DNA of 38,783 nt from Planctomycetota bacterium (GTDB lineage Bacteria > Planctomycetota > UBA8742 > UBA2392): NCBI GenBank assembly GCA_020425695.1, contig JAGQRE010000003.1:32157-70939 (forward strand). The letters are read 5' to 3'. The notes below the pieces were generated by a model. That model made no database searches. It had not been told where the DNA came from and saw only the letters and a list, made by a program, of their open reading frames with translations. This document shows, piece by piece, positions 1 through 7,242 of this stretch. Position 1 is the stretch's first letter, and each line of letters starts with the position of its first letter. A program made the translations under genes and the position numbers.

Positions 1-923
1 AGCGGCCCGGTCATGAACGCGCTGACTTCTTCTTCAAGTACTTCGCCCACCGAATGCGTCAGCTTTGGGTAGGTCGTATACTTGATGTCCGCGCCCAGTT
101 TGTTGCCCTGGTCATAGATCGGGGTTACGCGCTTGGCCGGGTAAAGCCCGTCGCGACCGCCGTTAAAGCAGTAGACGTTCGAGCCCTTCAGGTTCTCGAG
201 CCAGACCGGTGAGCCATCGACTGTCGGCACCAGTGGGTTGCCGTTCATGGCGTAGAAGCCCGCGAAGGTGTCCGGCATCCGGAATGCGAAGCCGAAACTG
301 CCACTGCCGCCGTCGCTATGCCCGTTCACGATGACCCGAGAGTCGTCGATGCTGACGCGACGCTTGGTCTCAGTGATCATGTGCAGCACGTTGTGCTGTC
401 CCTTCAGCGCCCACCAGGCTGACTCCATGCCGGTTTCCGGCACGCCGGCGCTGCAGCCCAGAATCACCACTTCCTTCTTCTGTTCGGCTGTCAGATTCGG
501 CAGCCAATACTGGATGCTGTACTCACCGGCCGAGGGGTTGCCTTCGTCGCCGTGCATAGGCTGGCCGGAGACCGCGCCATGAAGGCAAACCAACAACGGA
601 TAGCGCTTTGTGCTGTCGTAGGCTTCCGGCACGTACACCCAGTAGGGGCGCTTGTTGCCATCGGGGCAGACGGTTTCCCATTCCGTGACGCCGGTTTTTT
701 CCAAAGCGGCTGGCTGCCAGGCGCGAATAGCCTCGCTCAGGTCATGAGCGCTGAGCTCAAGTAACTGTTTGCGTAACTCGGTCTTGGGCTTGCTGTCGGC
801 CTTGAGATAGCGGGCCAGCAGGTCGCCAGCGTCAAGTTTTTTGGCAGGTGGTGGAACATCCTGTGCCAGATTGACACAGGCAAGCGCAAGCAAAGCAATC
901 AGTGAGCAGGTTAGTGTTCGCAC
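1..923 (-). CDS. Secreted alpha/beta hydrolase (esterase / PHB-depolymerase-like), 3' end missing
   Basis: The frame is open from a GTG at 923 to the window edge: 307 residues visible and no stop, so the C-terminus lies outside. The GTG is chosen because AGAGAGGAA sits 6 nt upstream and the first 20 residues form a signal peptide (MRTLTCSLIALLALACVNLA, then QD). Alpha/beta-hydrolase landmarks are visible: an oxyanion HG in VCLHG, the nucleophile elbow GHSDGG with Ser203, an acid candidate in GGRDG, and His290 in THSVG. Predicted role: a periplasmic or secreted esterase or depolymerase; the substrate cannot be told. A lipobox was considered, but the residues before the Cys (A-L-A) do not fit. 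The family is clear from the fold motifs; the exact class (PHB depolymerase, feruloyl esterase, peptidase) is not. Confidence 0.85.
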   Translation of the reverse strand, partial: MRTLTCSLIALLALACVNLAQDVPPPAKKLDAGDLLARYLKADSKPKTELRKQLLELSAHDLSEAIRAWQPAALEKTGVTEWETVCPDGNKRPYWVYVPEAYDSTKRYPLLVCLHGAVSGQPMHGDEGNPSAGEYSIQYWLPNLTAEQKKEVVILGCSAGVPETGMESAWWALKGQHNVLHMITETKRRVSIDDSRVIVNGHSDGGSGSFGFAFRMPDTFAGFYAMNGNPLVPTVDGSPVWLENLKGSNVYCFNGGRDGLYPAKRVTPIYDQGNKLGADIKYTTYPKLTHSVGEVLEEEVSAFMTGP

Positions 924-993
924 AACAAGTTCCTCTCTGGCCGCAAGAACCGGGGCTTTCCGGGTAGCGGGTACTTCGTAATTGATTCCGCGT

Positions 994-1044
994 CTCTTGG
1001 CACGTCAAGAGTTGGCACGCCGGTTGCTCTTGACGCGGCAAGAG
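994..1044. promoter_or_regulatory. Twin palindromes CTCTTG-N6-CAAGAG upstream of the ECF sigma gene
   Basis: Two exact copies of CTCTTG-N6-CAAGAG lie at 994-1011 and 1027-1044, 33 bp apart start to start, which is close to three helical turns. They sit between the divergent hydrolase (start 923) and sigma (start 1205) genes. The geometry fits a pair of operators for a dimeric regulator, but no regulator is identified. Confidence 0.4.
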
Positions 1045-1065
1045 TAAAACAGCGGGCGCAGGTGT

Positions 1066-1131
1066 GCCACAGGCTGGAAGCCTGCGCTCCCGCGCCACTT
1101 TTACGACGTTCAGGGGTGGTTTGGAACCACC
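1066..1131. repeat. Two short hairpins in the sigma gene leader
   Basis: CAGGCT-GGA-AGCCTG (1070-1084) belongs to the cacaggc/gcctg palindrome family that recurs in spacers of this window. GGTGGTT-TGG-AACCACC (1115-1131) is a second perfect 7-bp stem. Neither has a T-tract. They may be transcribed in the leader of the sigma operon; no function is assigned. Confidence 0.3.
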
Positions 1132-1204
1132 TCAAAATTAGGGCGATTTGCCTGAAACTTTGAAGGAGTCCTCGGAGTTAATAGGGCTGAAGGGGGATGC
1201 TGCC

Positions 1205-1708
1205 ATGCAGCGCTACGATGTAGAGCTTCTGTTCGCTGAGCACGCGAAGGCGGTCCATGCGGCCGTATATCGTCTCACGCTGGACAGCGCCGCGGCTGAG
1301 GACGCGACGCAGGAGGCCTTCGTGCGCCTGCTGACACGTCCACCGAAGGATGACAGCAACGTCGGTGCATGGCTGAAGCGCGTGGCGGTTAACTTCGCCA
1401 TCGACACCCTGCGCCGCACGAACCGTCAGAAGCCGCTCGGTGACTGGGAGGTTGAGGACCAGCCGAACCCGGATGTGTCCGACACCACCCTGAGCAGCGA
1501 GCTGGCCCAGGGCCTGTCCCGCCTGAAGCCGGACCACCGCGCTGCGGTGCTGGCCGTGGACCGCGACGGCATGAGCTACACGGATGCGGCCGACCTGCTT
1601 GGCGTGCACCTGAACAAGCTCAAGACGGACTTGCTGCGTGGTCGTCGTGCACTGCACGACATCCTGAAGGGTTCAGCACTGGCCGGCGATGCCGGTCGGA
1701 AGGAGTAA
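1205..1708 (+). CDS. ECF-type RNA polymerase sigma factor
   Basis: A 167-residue protein. The ATG at 1205 is preferred over an upstream in-frame TTG at 1148 because AAGGGGGA precedes it by about 8 nt and the conserved part begins right after (YDVELLFAEHAKAVHAAVYR). Region 2 is seen as EDATQEAFVRLL followed by VGAWLKRVAVNFAIDTLRR. Region 4 is seen as LSRLKPDHRAAVLAVDRDGMSYTDAADLLGVHLNKLKTDLLRGRRAL (pieces of one segment), a helix-turn-helix that binds -35 elements. ECF sigma factors redirect RNA polymerase after an extracytoplasmic signal and are normally held by an anti-sigma protein encoded next door. Here the DUF4349 membrane protein follows after 4 nt. Target promoters are unknown; autoregulation through the 200-bp upstream region is plausible. 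Confidence 0.9.
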   Translation: MQRYDVELLFAEHAKAVHAAVYRLTLDSAAAEDATQEAFVRLLTRPPKDDSNVGAWLKRVAVNFAIDTLRRTNRQKPLGDWEVEDQPNPDVSDTTLSSELAQGLSRLKPDHRAAVLAVDRDGMSYTDAADLLGVHLNKLKTDLLRGRRALHDILKGSALAGDAGRKE

Positions 1709-1712
1709 GGCA

Positions 1713-2903
1713 ATGGACAACGATTGGTTTGCCAAAGCACTGTCGCAAGACGAGCAAGCCGTTCTGGACCATGTATCGGGTTTAACCCGGGTTCTGCCAG
1801 AGCCTGCTGACCCCGAAACTGGCGACGTCAGCGAAGACAGAGAAATCGTCGGTGAACTGGTGGCCATGCGCTCTCGATTGGGAGCCATGGCCATCCACCC
1901 ACCGAAAATGCGACTTACCTTTGACGACATACTCAAAGCGGCCGACAACACGCCGCAAACACCCACCGACAACCGCATCATCTATTGGATCACCGGGCGC
2001 TGGGGCATCGGGCTGGTCACCGCTGCGAGTGTGGCATTGGCCTTTCTAACCGGCGTGATCGTGACCACGGAAAGTCGCTACCAATATGCCGCTGCCAAAG
2101 GCGAGATAGACGCCTCACCACAGCTGAAATCCAAACAATACCCCGTGCAACTGCAAGAAGAACAAGCCGCCAACCCCGAACTGCTGAAGGAGAATGTACA
2201 GCTTGTTGGCGGGCCCCCCGTCGATCCAGGTCTTTACGGCTCCATCGTACGGCAGGGGTCACTGCAGCTGCGAGGCGACGACCCGGCCGATGTCCAGCGC
2301 CGTGTTACCGAACTGGTTACATCTTCCGGCGGCATGGTTACCAGCTTGACACGTCAAGGCTCGGGCGATTCGATGACAGTGCAGGTGTCGATCGCCGTCC
2401 CGGCCGACAAGTACCGCGACTTCAAAGCCAAAGTGGCGGGTTTCGGCGAAGTCCTGAACGAAACCGAATCCACTGAAGACGTAGCCAGTAATCAGGTTGA
2501 TCTGAAATCCCGTCTGGCCGAAGCCGAAGACTACCTGTCCCGTCTGGACAAACTGATCGAAACGCCCAACGACCTGTCCTCGTTGCAGAATCTAGAGCAC
2601 GAACGCCGACAGACCCGCCTCGAAATCGAGCGCTACAGACGCGCTCTCCAATCACTCGAAAACCGCGTCAGCCTCAGCCGCCTCGACATCACCGTCAGCA
2701 GCAGTGCACCGACCGTCATTGTGCCGCAGGGCCAGTTCACGAAAGCATGGAATGACGGCATCGAAGGGCTAACCGAAGTAAGCGCCTTCCTGCTAAAGGC
2801 CGGGCTCGCAGGCTCACCGTTCCTCGCCATGGGCGCAATCGCCTTCATCTTCCTGCGCCGCAAGCGCAAGAAACTGGAAGCCCAAGGCCGCATCGCGGCT
2901 TAA
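1713..2903 (+). CDS. DUF4349 membrane protein, probable anti-sigma factor
   Basis: A 396-residue protein. The ATG at 1713 has GGAAGGAG just upstream, overlapping the sigma stop. An in-frame ATG at 1689 lies inside the sigma gene and was not used. The N-terminal ~90 residues are cytoplasmic (DNDWFAKALSQDEQAVLDHV). One membrane helix follows (GLVTAASVALAFLTGVIV), then an extracytoplasmic DUF4349 domain (RQGSLQLRGDDPADVQ through SLSRLDITVSS) containing a coiled-coil stretch around LAEAEDYLSRLDKLIET, and a C-terminal helix before a basic tail (RRKRKK). DUF4349 has no settled function. The translational spacing and the topology support membrane sequestration of the sigma factor, which is inferred from context and not from a recognised zinc anti-sigma motif. 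Confidence 0.8.
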   Translation: MDNDWFAKALSQDEQAVLDHVSGLTRVLPEPADPETGDVSEDREIVGELVAMRSRLGAMAIHPPKMRLTFDDILKAADNTPQTPTDNRIIYWITGRWGIGLVTAASVALAFLTGVIVTTESRYQYAAAKGEIDASPQLKSKQYPVQLQEEQAANPELLKENVQLVGGPPVDPGLYGSIVRQGSLQLRGDDPADVQRRVTELVTSSGGMVTSLTRQGSGDSMTVQVSIAVPADKYRDFKAKVAGFGEVLNETESTEDVASNQVDLKSRLAEAEDYLSRLDKLIETPNDLSSLQNLEHERRQTRLEIERYRRALQSLENRVSLSRLDITVSSSAPTVIVPQGQFTKAWNDGIEGLTEVSAFLLKAGLAGSPFLAMGAIAFIFLRRKRKKLEAQGRIAA

Positions 2904-2980
2904 GTACAGAGCCCATCGTGTAAACGATGGGTTTCCACGACGTCTCTGAATTGCTGCACGCAGAACCCCACCCTCTGTAC
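2904..2980. repeat. Nested inverted repeat between convergent genes (terminator-like)
   Basis: An outer 8-bp repeat GTACAGAG (2904-2911) pairs with CTCTGTAC (2973-2980). Inside it is a hairpin CCCATCGT-GTAA-ACGATGGG (2912-2931) with a GTAA tetraloop, followed by TTT. The unit starts directly after the DUF4349 stop, and its last base is the first base of the reverse transcriptase stop codon complement. It could end transcription from both sides. The nested layout is also that of a short dispersed repeat. Confidence 0.5.
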
Positions 2981-4338
2981 TACCACCGAATCTGTTCGAA
3001 CATGGCTTTCAACTTGCGCCCGCGCTCGGGGCCGATGTGGCTGATGTGCGCGATGCGACCGCGCAGATGCTCTTTGAAGTCGGGCACGCTTTCGCGGTTC
3101 TGCCCGCCCGGCCCGTGCTTGATGCAGTTGTGCAGAATCGCCTTCAGCTTATCGAAATCACGGCGTGAGACGTTGGTCTGCTGGTTCACGACAACGCCGG
3201 TAACCCGTTGCTGGCGCCCTTTGCGCATGATGCGGGTCTTATTCTCGTTCAGCGCAAGACCCTCAGTTTTGACGATCTTGCGAGCCAGCATCAGCAGTCG
3301 TCCAACGCCCTTCGCCAATTCTTCGCCGCCGCTGAACGTCAGGTCGTCTGCGTAGCGCGTATAGTCCGCCCCGAACTTGAGCGCTAAAGCGTGCAGACGC
3401 TTGTCCATGCGCCGGGCAATGGCGTTGGCAATCCCCGGGCTGGTTGGCGCACCCTGCGGTAGTTCCGGGTGCCAGCGGCGCATGGCATCGGGATGATGGT
3501 GGACGCTGGCTAGTTTCCAGGCGTTTCGGTTCGATCGTTTCACGCTCGCATCCGCCAGACGAAACGTCGTCAGGTTCGCCAGCGCGACGCAGGTCCCGCG
3601 CCCGTAACCCAACGACCGGAAGTATCCCGCCACACGCCGGAACGTGAAACTCGGAAAGAAGTCCTCGATGTCCATGCTGACGAGCACGTCCTTGCTGACG
3701 TGTGCGCTGGCGCTGCTCAGAACGTCCCGCCCCGTCCGAAAGCCGTGGACGCAGTCGTGAACGGGCAGTAGCGAAATCAACTTGGCGTTCAACGTGCGCT
3801 GCAGTGATTTGAGGCGCGGCATGGGCACCATCAGCAACCGTGTCCCGCCGGATTTTTTCGGCAGCTCTTTCAGCGTGTAGTGAGTCGGTTCCTCAACAGT
3901 GGGTCGAGCCGACAGGTACACCAGTTCGTCACGCGCAGTCCCAAGCAGCTCGGCCAGATCATCGAGGTGTTCGACCACCGGCAACCCGTGGTTACGCAGT
4001 CTTTGTGCGTCAGTATGTGGATCCGGTGCCTGGCGTGTGCCCCCGAGGTGGGACAATGGGCTGCCGGTCAACTGCCCGGTGTTGGGGTTCCGGCCGTCGA
4101 GTGTTTGGTCAGGCAGAGGGTCCAGTGCCTGGTTGCTGCGCAAGCGACGGAAGCTGAGCTTCCCGGTGCGGTGCTTCTGTCTGGGTGACTCCACCGCCGG
4201 CGGCCTTCGGGTGGCCTTGCTCTGGTAACGCTCAACCGGCTGGTCGTTGTAGGATCGGCCGCTGTCGTAGTCCTGGCGGAAACTGCCGCCGTAGGGATCT
4301 TTCTTCTTCTTACCGAAGAGCCAGTCGAAGAGTCCCAT
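2980..4338 (-). CDS. Retron reverse transcriptase with long N-terminal extension
   Basis: A 452-residue protein. The ATG at 4338 is chosen because AGGGG lies 6 nt upstream; an in-frame TTG 24 nt earlier sits in a hairpin and has no good site. Residues 1 to ~120 are an extension (MGLFDWLFGKKKK, then Arg/Gln/Pro-rich, probably disordered). The RT domain follows: NHGLPVVEHLDDLAELLG leads in, with SASAH (209-213) where retron enzymes carry NAxxH, the catalytic DIEDFF (223-228), QGAPTSP (295-301), the YADD box (329-332) and RVTGVVVN with the retron VTG (379-381). There is no maturase, endonuclease or fused effector domain. Retron RTs prime from a 2'-OH in their own RNA to make msDNA. The cognate RNA lies 82 bp upstream on the same strand. 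Myxobacterial Mx162-type RTs also have a long N-terminal extension, from memory. No toxin-like gene is adjacent. Confidence 0.92.
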   Translation of the reverse strand: MGLFDWLFGKKKKDPYGGSFRQDYDSGRSYNDQPVERYQSKATRRPPAVESPRQKHRTGKLSFRRLRSNQALDPLPDQTLDGRNPNTGQLTGSPLSHLGGTRQAPDPHTDAQRLRNHGLPVVEHLDDLAELLGTARDELVYLSARPTVEEPTHYTLKELPKKSGGTRLLMVPMPRLKSLQRTLNAKLISLLPVHDCVHGFRTGRDVLSSASAHVSKDVLVSMDIEDFFPSFTFRRVAGYFRSLGYGRGTCVALANLTTFRLADASVKRSNRNAWKLASVHHHPDAMRRWHPELPQGAPTSPGIANAIARRMDKRLHALALKFGADYTRYADDLTFSGGEELAKGVGRLLMLARKIVKTEGLALNENKTRIMRKGRQQRVTGVVVNQQTNVSRRDFDKLKAILHNCIKHGPGGQNRESVPDFKEHLRGRIAHISHIGPERGRKLKAMFEQIRW

Positions 4339-4350
4339 CGTTGCCCCTGG

Positions 4351-4387
4351 GGTCTGGCTCAATTTCGGAACGAAATTGTCCCTGACC
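4351..4387. repeat. REP-like imperfect hairpin between retron RNA and RT start
   Basis: The arms GGTCTGGCTCAATTTCG (4351-4367) and CGAAATTGTCCCTGACC (4371-4387) pair at 14 of 17 positions around GAA. It begins 12 bp upstream of the RT start codon in the transcript, so it could affect RT translation or separate the RNA from the mRNA. The GGTC(A/T)GG end resembles the GGGTCAG ends of the repeats at 17040 and 21923. Confidence 0.5.
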
Positions 4388-4419
4388 CTTTCCGTGCGGT
4401 ACGCAAACTAGCGGAAAGA

Positions 4420-4577
4420 GGCGCGTGGGAGAGACTTCCAGCTCCCGGCCACGACCTGACCGGTTCATGCAATGAACCGGTCAGGTCGTGCGATGCATGA
4501 GAAACCACTGCGTTTCGAAGGGGTAGCCCCTTCGCGCGTTGACCGAAGTCAGCGCAGTCAAATCTCTCCCACACGCC
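4420..4577 (-). ncRNA. Retron msr-msd non-coding RNA
   Basis: Predicted from structure. The ends pair as a1/a2: GGCGTGTGGGAGAGA (5', complement of 4563-4577) with TCTCTCCCACGCGCC (3', complement of 4420-4434), 14 of 15 positions. The msr part holds a UUCG-loop stem (TGAC-TTCG-GTCA, 4540-4551) flanked by GCGC/GCGC, a 7-bp stem GAAGGGG-CTA-CCCCTTC (4517-4533), and GAAAC/GTTTC (4501-4516). The msd part is a perfect 19-bp hairpin (4450-4468 with 4472-4490) with a 3-nt loop. The likely branching G is the first G after a1, opposite plus-strand 4559. This order (a1, msr stems, long msd stem, a2, then RT) is the standard retron layout. The msDNA length and the branch position are not directly visible. 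Confidence 0.88.
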
Positions 4578-4584
4578 GTGTGGC

Positions 4585-4612
4585 AGTATAAGAGTGCGGG
4601 TGGGCCCGACAA
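4585..4612 (-). promoter_or_regulatory. Promoter of the retron RNA
   Basis: On the minus strand, TTGTCG (4607-4612) and TATACT (4585-4590) are 16 bp apart and match sigma-70 boxes at 4/6 and 5/6 positions. Seven nt after the -10 box lies position 4577, the first base of the a1 arm, so predicted start and RNA boundary agree. The -35 box is embedded in an 8-bp perfect hairpin (4604-4623, GCCCGACA/TGTCGGGC), which may be a regulator site. Confidence 0.65.
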
Positions 4613-4683
4613 TCCTGTCGGGCTATGTGGGGCGCGAATGTCGGAGATGCATAGGGTGAACTGTTGCCTTTGGGGCGAGCATC

Positions 4684-4703
4684 CCCGCCCTTTGCAGGGC
4701 GGG
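4684..4703. repeat. Short intergenic palindrome
   Basis: CCCGCCC-TTTGCA-GGGCGGG forms a 7-bp stem with a 6-nt loop in the spacer between the divergent retron and ternary-system operons. It is of the same style as the other GC-rich spacer palindromes in this window. Its role is unknown. Confidence 0.4.
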
Positions 4704-4734
4704 CTATAGCGTCGCGCTCTTTGCGCGCCCTGTC

Positions 4735-4740
4735 TACAAT
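4735..4740 (+). promoter_or_regulatory. -10-like box of the ternary-system operon, possibly leaderless
   Basis: TACAAT lies 6 nt upstream of the ATG at 4747 and there is no ribosome binding site, so a transcript starting 6-7 nt downstream would begin at the start codon. No convincing -35 hexamer is seen at 16-18 bp. Confidence 0.35.
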
Positions 4741-4746
4741 GCCGCC

Positions 4747-5370
4747 ATGTCATTGGCGCGATTTCTCGGCATCCTGTTCACCCGCGGCGAAGTGGTCTTC
4801 CGTAAGAAGCCGCTGTTCGAACGTGTGGACCAGCCTTACCCGGAAGTCGTCCGCGTGCTTGAACACGAGTATCAGCGCTACACACTTGATCTGCCCGGCA
4901 AGCCCCCCGCGCTGAACGCCGACGTGGCATATCGCGCGGCGGTGCTGCTGCATGACGCCTGCTGGTTCCTGCTTAGCCGCGAAGAAGAAGATGACGACGT
5001 GCTTCGGCGAATCCAGTGGGAAGGCACGGCCAACACTCCGGCGCAGCATTACTCGGCCGACCTGTGTTTGCGTTTCACTGAGCGTGTACACCGCCGTGCC
5101 AAAGCCCTGAACCCGGAAGACGTGCTGGTGAAATCTCTCGAAGGCGTGTTGCGAAGACGCCCGTTAAGCGGCGTGTTGTGCAACATCGACGAGCCGCCCC
5201 ATGCGCTGGAATTCGGAGACCACGAGGGGCTGATGCTGCTGTACGCCGAGCGCCTGGCAGTCAGTCCCAAACCCGGCTGGATGCCCGAAGGCCGCGCACG
5301 CGAGTATCTTGAGTTAGTGCAGACACAAAGAAGAGGACAGGAACGAACACGAGAACGAGCAAGCGCATGA
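4747..5370 (+). CDS. Ternary-system accessory protein (MoxR-vWA-propeller operon, gene 1)
   Basis: A 207-residue soluble protein with no signal peptide or membrane helix. The ATG at 4747 has no ribosome binding site but a -10-like TACAAT just upstream. Distinct stretches are AYRAAVLLHDACWFLLSRE, HYSADLCLRFTERVHRRAKAL and RRRPLSGVLC, which suggest an all-helical core; the C-terminal 20 residues are basic. From memory it resembles the bpX-series domains named for MoxR-vWA-beta-propeller ternary systems (perhaps bpX4), which has not been verified. The stop overlaps the start of the MoxR gene in an ATGA, so the two are translationally coupled. It probably scaffolds or recruits for the ATPase; no catalytic motif is seen. 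Confidence 0.75.
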   Translation: MSLARFLGILFTRGEVVFRKKPLFERVDQPYPEVVRVLEHEYQRYTLDLPGKPPALNADVAYRAAVLLHDACWFLLSREEEDDDVLRRIQWEGTANTPAQHYSADLCLRFTERVHRRAKALNPEDVLVKSLEGVLRRRPLSGVLCNIDEPPHALEFGDHEGLMLLYAERLAVSPKPGWMPEGRAREYLELVQTQRRGQERTRERASA

Positions 5371-6491
5371 GCATCGAGATCGCACAACAACTCCGCGACG
5401 AAGTTGTCGCCAAACTCAAGCAGCGTTTTGTCGGGCGCGACGAAGTTGTTGAACTGATCGTGCTGGCTGTCGTCGCAGGCGAGCACCTGTTTTTGTACGG
5501 CCCGCCCGGCACAGCGAAGTCAGCACTGATCCGACACTTCAGCCAGGCGGTGGATGCGCCGTATTTCGAGTACATGCTGACACGTTTCAGTGAGCCCAAC
5601 GAAATCTTCGGCCCGGTTGATATAGCCCGTTTGCGGGAAGGTGTGGTCGCGACCATCACCGAGGGCATGCTGCCGCGTGCCGAGTTCGTGTTTCTCGACG
5701 AGATTTTTAATGCCAACAGCGCGATCCTGAACAACCTGCTGACGGTGCTGAATGAGCGTACGTATCGGCGCGGCGCGGAGCTGCACAAGCTGCCGTTGCT
5801 GTCGCTATTCTCGGCCAGCAACAGCCTGCCCGAAGACGACGCACTGCGCGCGCTGTTTGATCGATTCCTGCTGCGCTGCCACGTAACGAACCTGCCCCGC
5901 GACAACATGAACCAGTTGCTGCGCGCGGGCTGGGACCTAGAGCGCCCGCGTGAAACCACCCACGCCGTAACGTCGGCACAACTGCGTGAACTCGGGGCGA
6001 TGCTCTGGAACGTCGACCTCACCCGCGTGAATGACGTCTACATGGACGCGACATTTAAGGTGCGCGACCTGGGGATCGACTTCAGCGATCGCCGCGCGGT
6101 GAAAGTGCAGAAGTTGCTCGCGGCCAGTGCGCTGCTGTGCGGGCGAACAGTCGCCGAAGCCAGCGACCTGTGGGTGCTGCGCTATGTCTGGGATCGCGAA
6201 GAGCAGATCTGGCCGCTGCGCGCGTTGGTTAACGGGCTGCTTGAACAAACCAAAGATGAAGCGCGCCACCCGCTATCACGCCCGGCCGAGCGCGTGGATG
6301 CTGAGCAGGTCTCGCGTGAACTCGATGGCGTCAGTGGTGAAATCCAGCAGGGCGGGTTGTCGCTGAGTGCTGTCGCACGCGCGAAAGAACGCCTTACCGG
6401 CTTGGCCGACCAGTGCGCCTGGGTGGAAGACGGCAAGGCCCGCGAGCACTTGGTAGGCCGCGCCCGTGAGCTACTGGCGAAGCTCGGCTAA
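5367..6491 (+). CDS. MoxR-family AAA+ ATPase
   Basis: A 374-residue protein beginning at the ATGA overlap with gene 1. The AAA+ core holds Walker A GPPGTAKS (45-52), Walker B FVFLDE (107-112), sensor 1 in FSASNSLPED (148-157) and an arginine-finger region ALFDRFLLR (162-170). The insertion LTRFSEPNEIFGPVDIARLREG fits the RavA-like MoxR branch. The C-terminal lid and an extra helical tail run to 374. MoxR ATPases usually act as chaperone-like remodelers with a vWA partner that selects clients. Here the vWA is in the fourth gene of the operon. It is the only predicted energy-using enzyme of the five-gene set, so it should power the system. Cytoplasmic. Confidence 0.93.
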   Translation: MSIEIAQQLRDEVVAKLKQRFVGRDEVVELIVLAVVAGEHLFLYGPPGTAKSALIRHFSQAVDAPYFEYMLTRFSEPNEIFGPVDIARLREGVVATITEGMLPRAEFVFLDEIFNANSAILNNLLTVLNERTYRRGAELHKLPLLSLFSASNSLPEDDALRALFDRFLLRCHVTNLPRDNMNQLLRAGWDLERPRETTHAVTSAQLRELGAMLWNVDLTRVNDVYMDATFKVRDLGIDFSDRRAVKVQKLLAASALLCGRTVAEASDLWVLRYVWDREEQIWPLRALVNGLLEQTKDEARHPLSRPAERVDAEQVSRELDGVSGEIQQGGLSLSAVARAKERLTGLADQCAWVEDGKAREHLVGRARELLAKLG

Positions 6492-6507
6492 CTTTCTGGA
6501 CAATCCG

Positions 6508-7242
6508 ATGCACGGTGTGCTGACACACGCAACGCTTGCCCGCATCCCCGCTTCGGCGTTGGCATTGCTGGGGCGTTTGCGAGCCTATGCATCGGTTGAA
6601 GTGCGCATTGAAGGCGAGCAGGCATGGGTGCGTTGGGACGAAGCTGGCTTTGAGATTCTGCGTGCGCTGTTGCCAGTTGCGGGCGCTGAATTCTATGGAC
6701 GGCTCGATTCAAAGTGGCACCTGTGCGGGCGCAGCCTGCCAGCGTTTGAGATACCCGAGGACGGCTTTAAGCCGCTGGCGACAATGCTTACGCCAGCCCG
6801 CGTGCACGTGGTAGCCGACACGTCAGACGACCAGAACGCGCAGCCGAGGGTGCTGCTTGGTTTGAAACGAACGTCGTTGTATCAGGCCGCTCGGGCTGTG
6901 CTGTGTAAGCCGCGCGCCTTGAGCGATTGGGCTGACATGGCCACGTTGTCTGAGCTTCGAGGGCTTGAGGCAGCCCAAAGCGGCGAGCTGGTGTTAGTGC
7001 GAGCGATCGGCGATGCACCGTTGCCGACGTTGGCCCAAAGCGAGCGTTACTGGGGTGAGCGCCTGCTGTGTCCCCTTGGACATGCCCCAGACCCCGACCT
7101 GCCCGAGAGCGCGTTGCTGCCAGCGCTTGGTGTGAACGACGACGAACTTGCGCTGATTCGTCATAGCGCCATCGAAGTCATACCGCGCGGCGCATTGCGC
7201 ACGCTGACCCGCGCAAGTGCCCGCCTGGGGGCAGGCGCATGA
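6508..7242 (+). CDS. Ternary-system protein of unknown fold (gene 3)
   Basis: 244 residues if the ATG at 6508 is used, 17 nt after the MoxR stop. A GTG at 6466 inside MoxR would add 14 residues that look like read-through of the MoxR end. No strong ribosome binding site is seen for either, so the start is uncertain. No known domain is recognisable by eye. Tryptophan-bearing strands (EQAWVRWDEAGFEILRALLP, SKWHLCGRSLPAF) are followed by a helical part with ELVLVRAIGDAPLPTLAQ. The protein ends in an ATGA overlap with the vWA-propeller gene. By position it is one of the bpX-type accessory components; a catalytic role cannot be claimed. Confidence 0.7.
   Translation: MHGVLTHATLARIPASALALLGRLRAYASVEVRIEGEQAWVRWDEAGFEILRALLPVAGAEFYGRLDSKWHLCGRSLPAFEIPEDGFKPLATMLTPARVHVVADTSDDQNAQPRVLLGLKRTSLYQAARAVLCKPRALSDWADMATLSELRGLEAAQSGELVLVRAIGDAPLPTLAQSERYWGERLLCPLGHAPDPDLPESALLPALGVNDDELALIRHSAIEVIPRGALRTLTRASARLGAGA

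Noticed and set aside
2980..4338. RT as part of a diversity-generating retroelement or group II intron
   Set aside because: No template/variable repeat pair, accessory gene, maturase or intron ends were seen. The VTG motif and the adjacent msr-msd fit a retron.
4339..4362. TTG start for the reverse transcriptase (460 residues)
   Set aside because: It lies in the 4351-4387 hairpin without a binding site; the ATG at 4338 has AGGGG 6 nt upstream.
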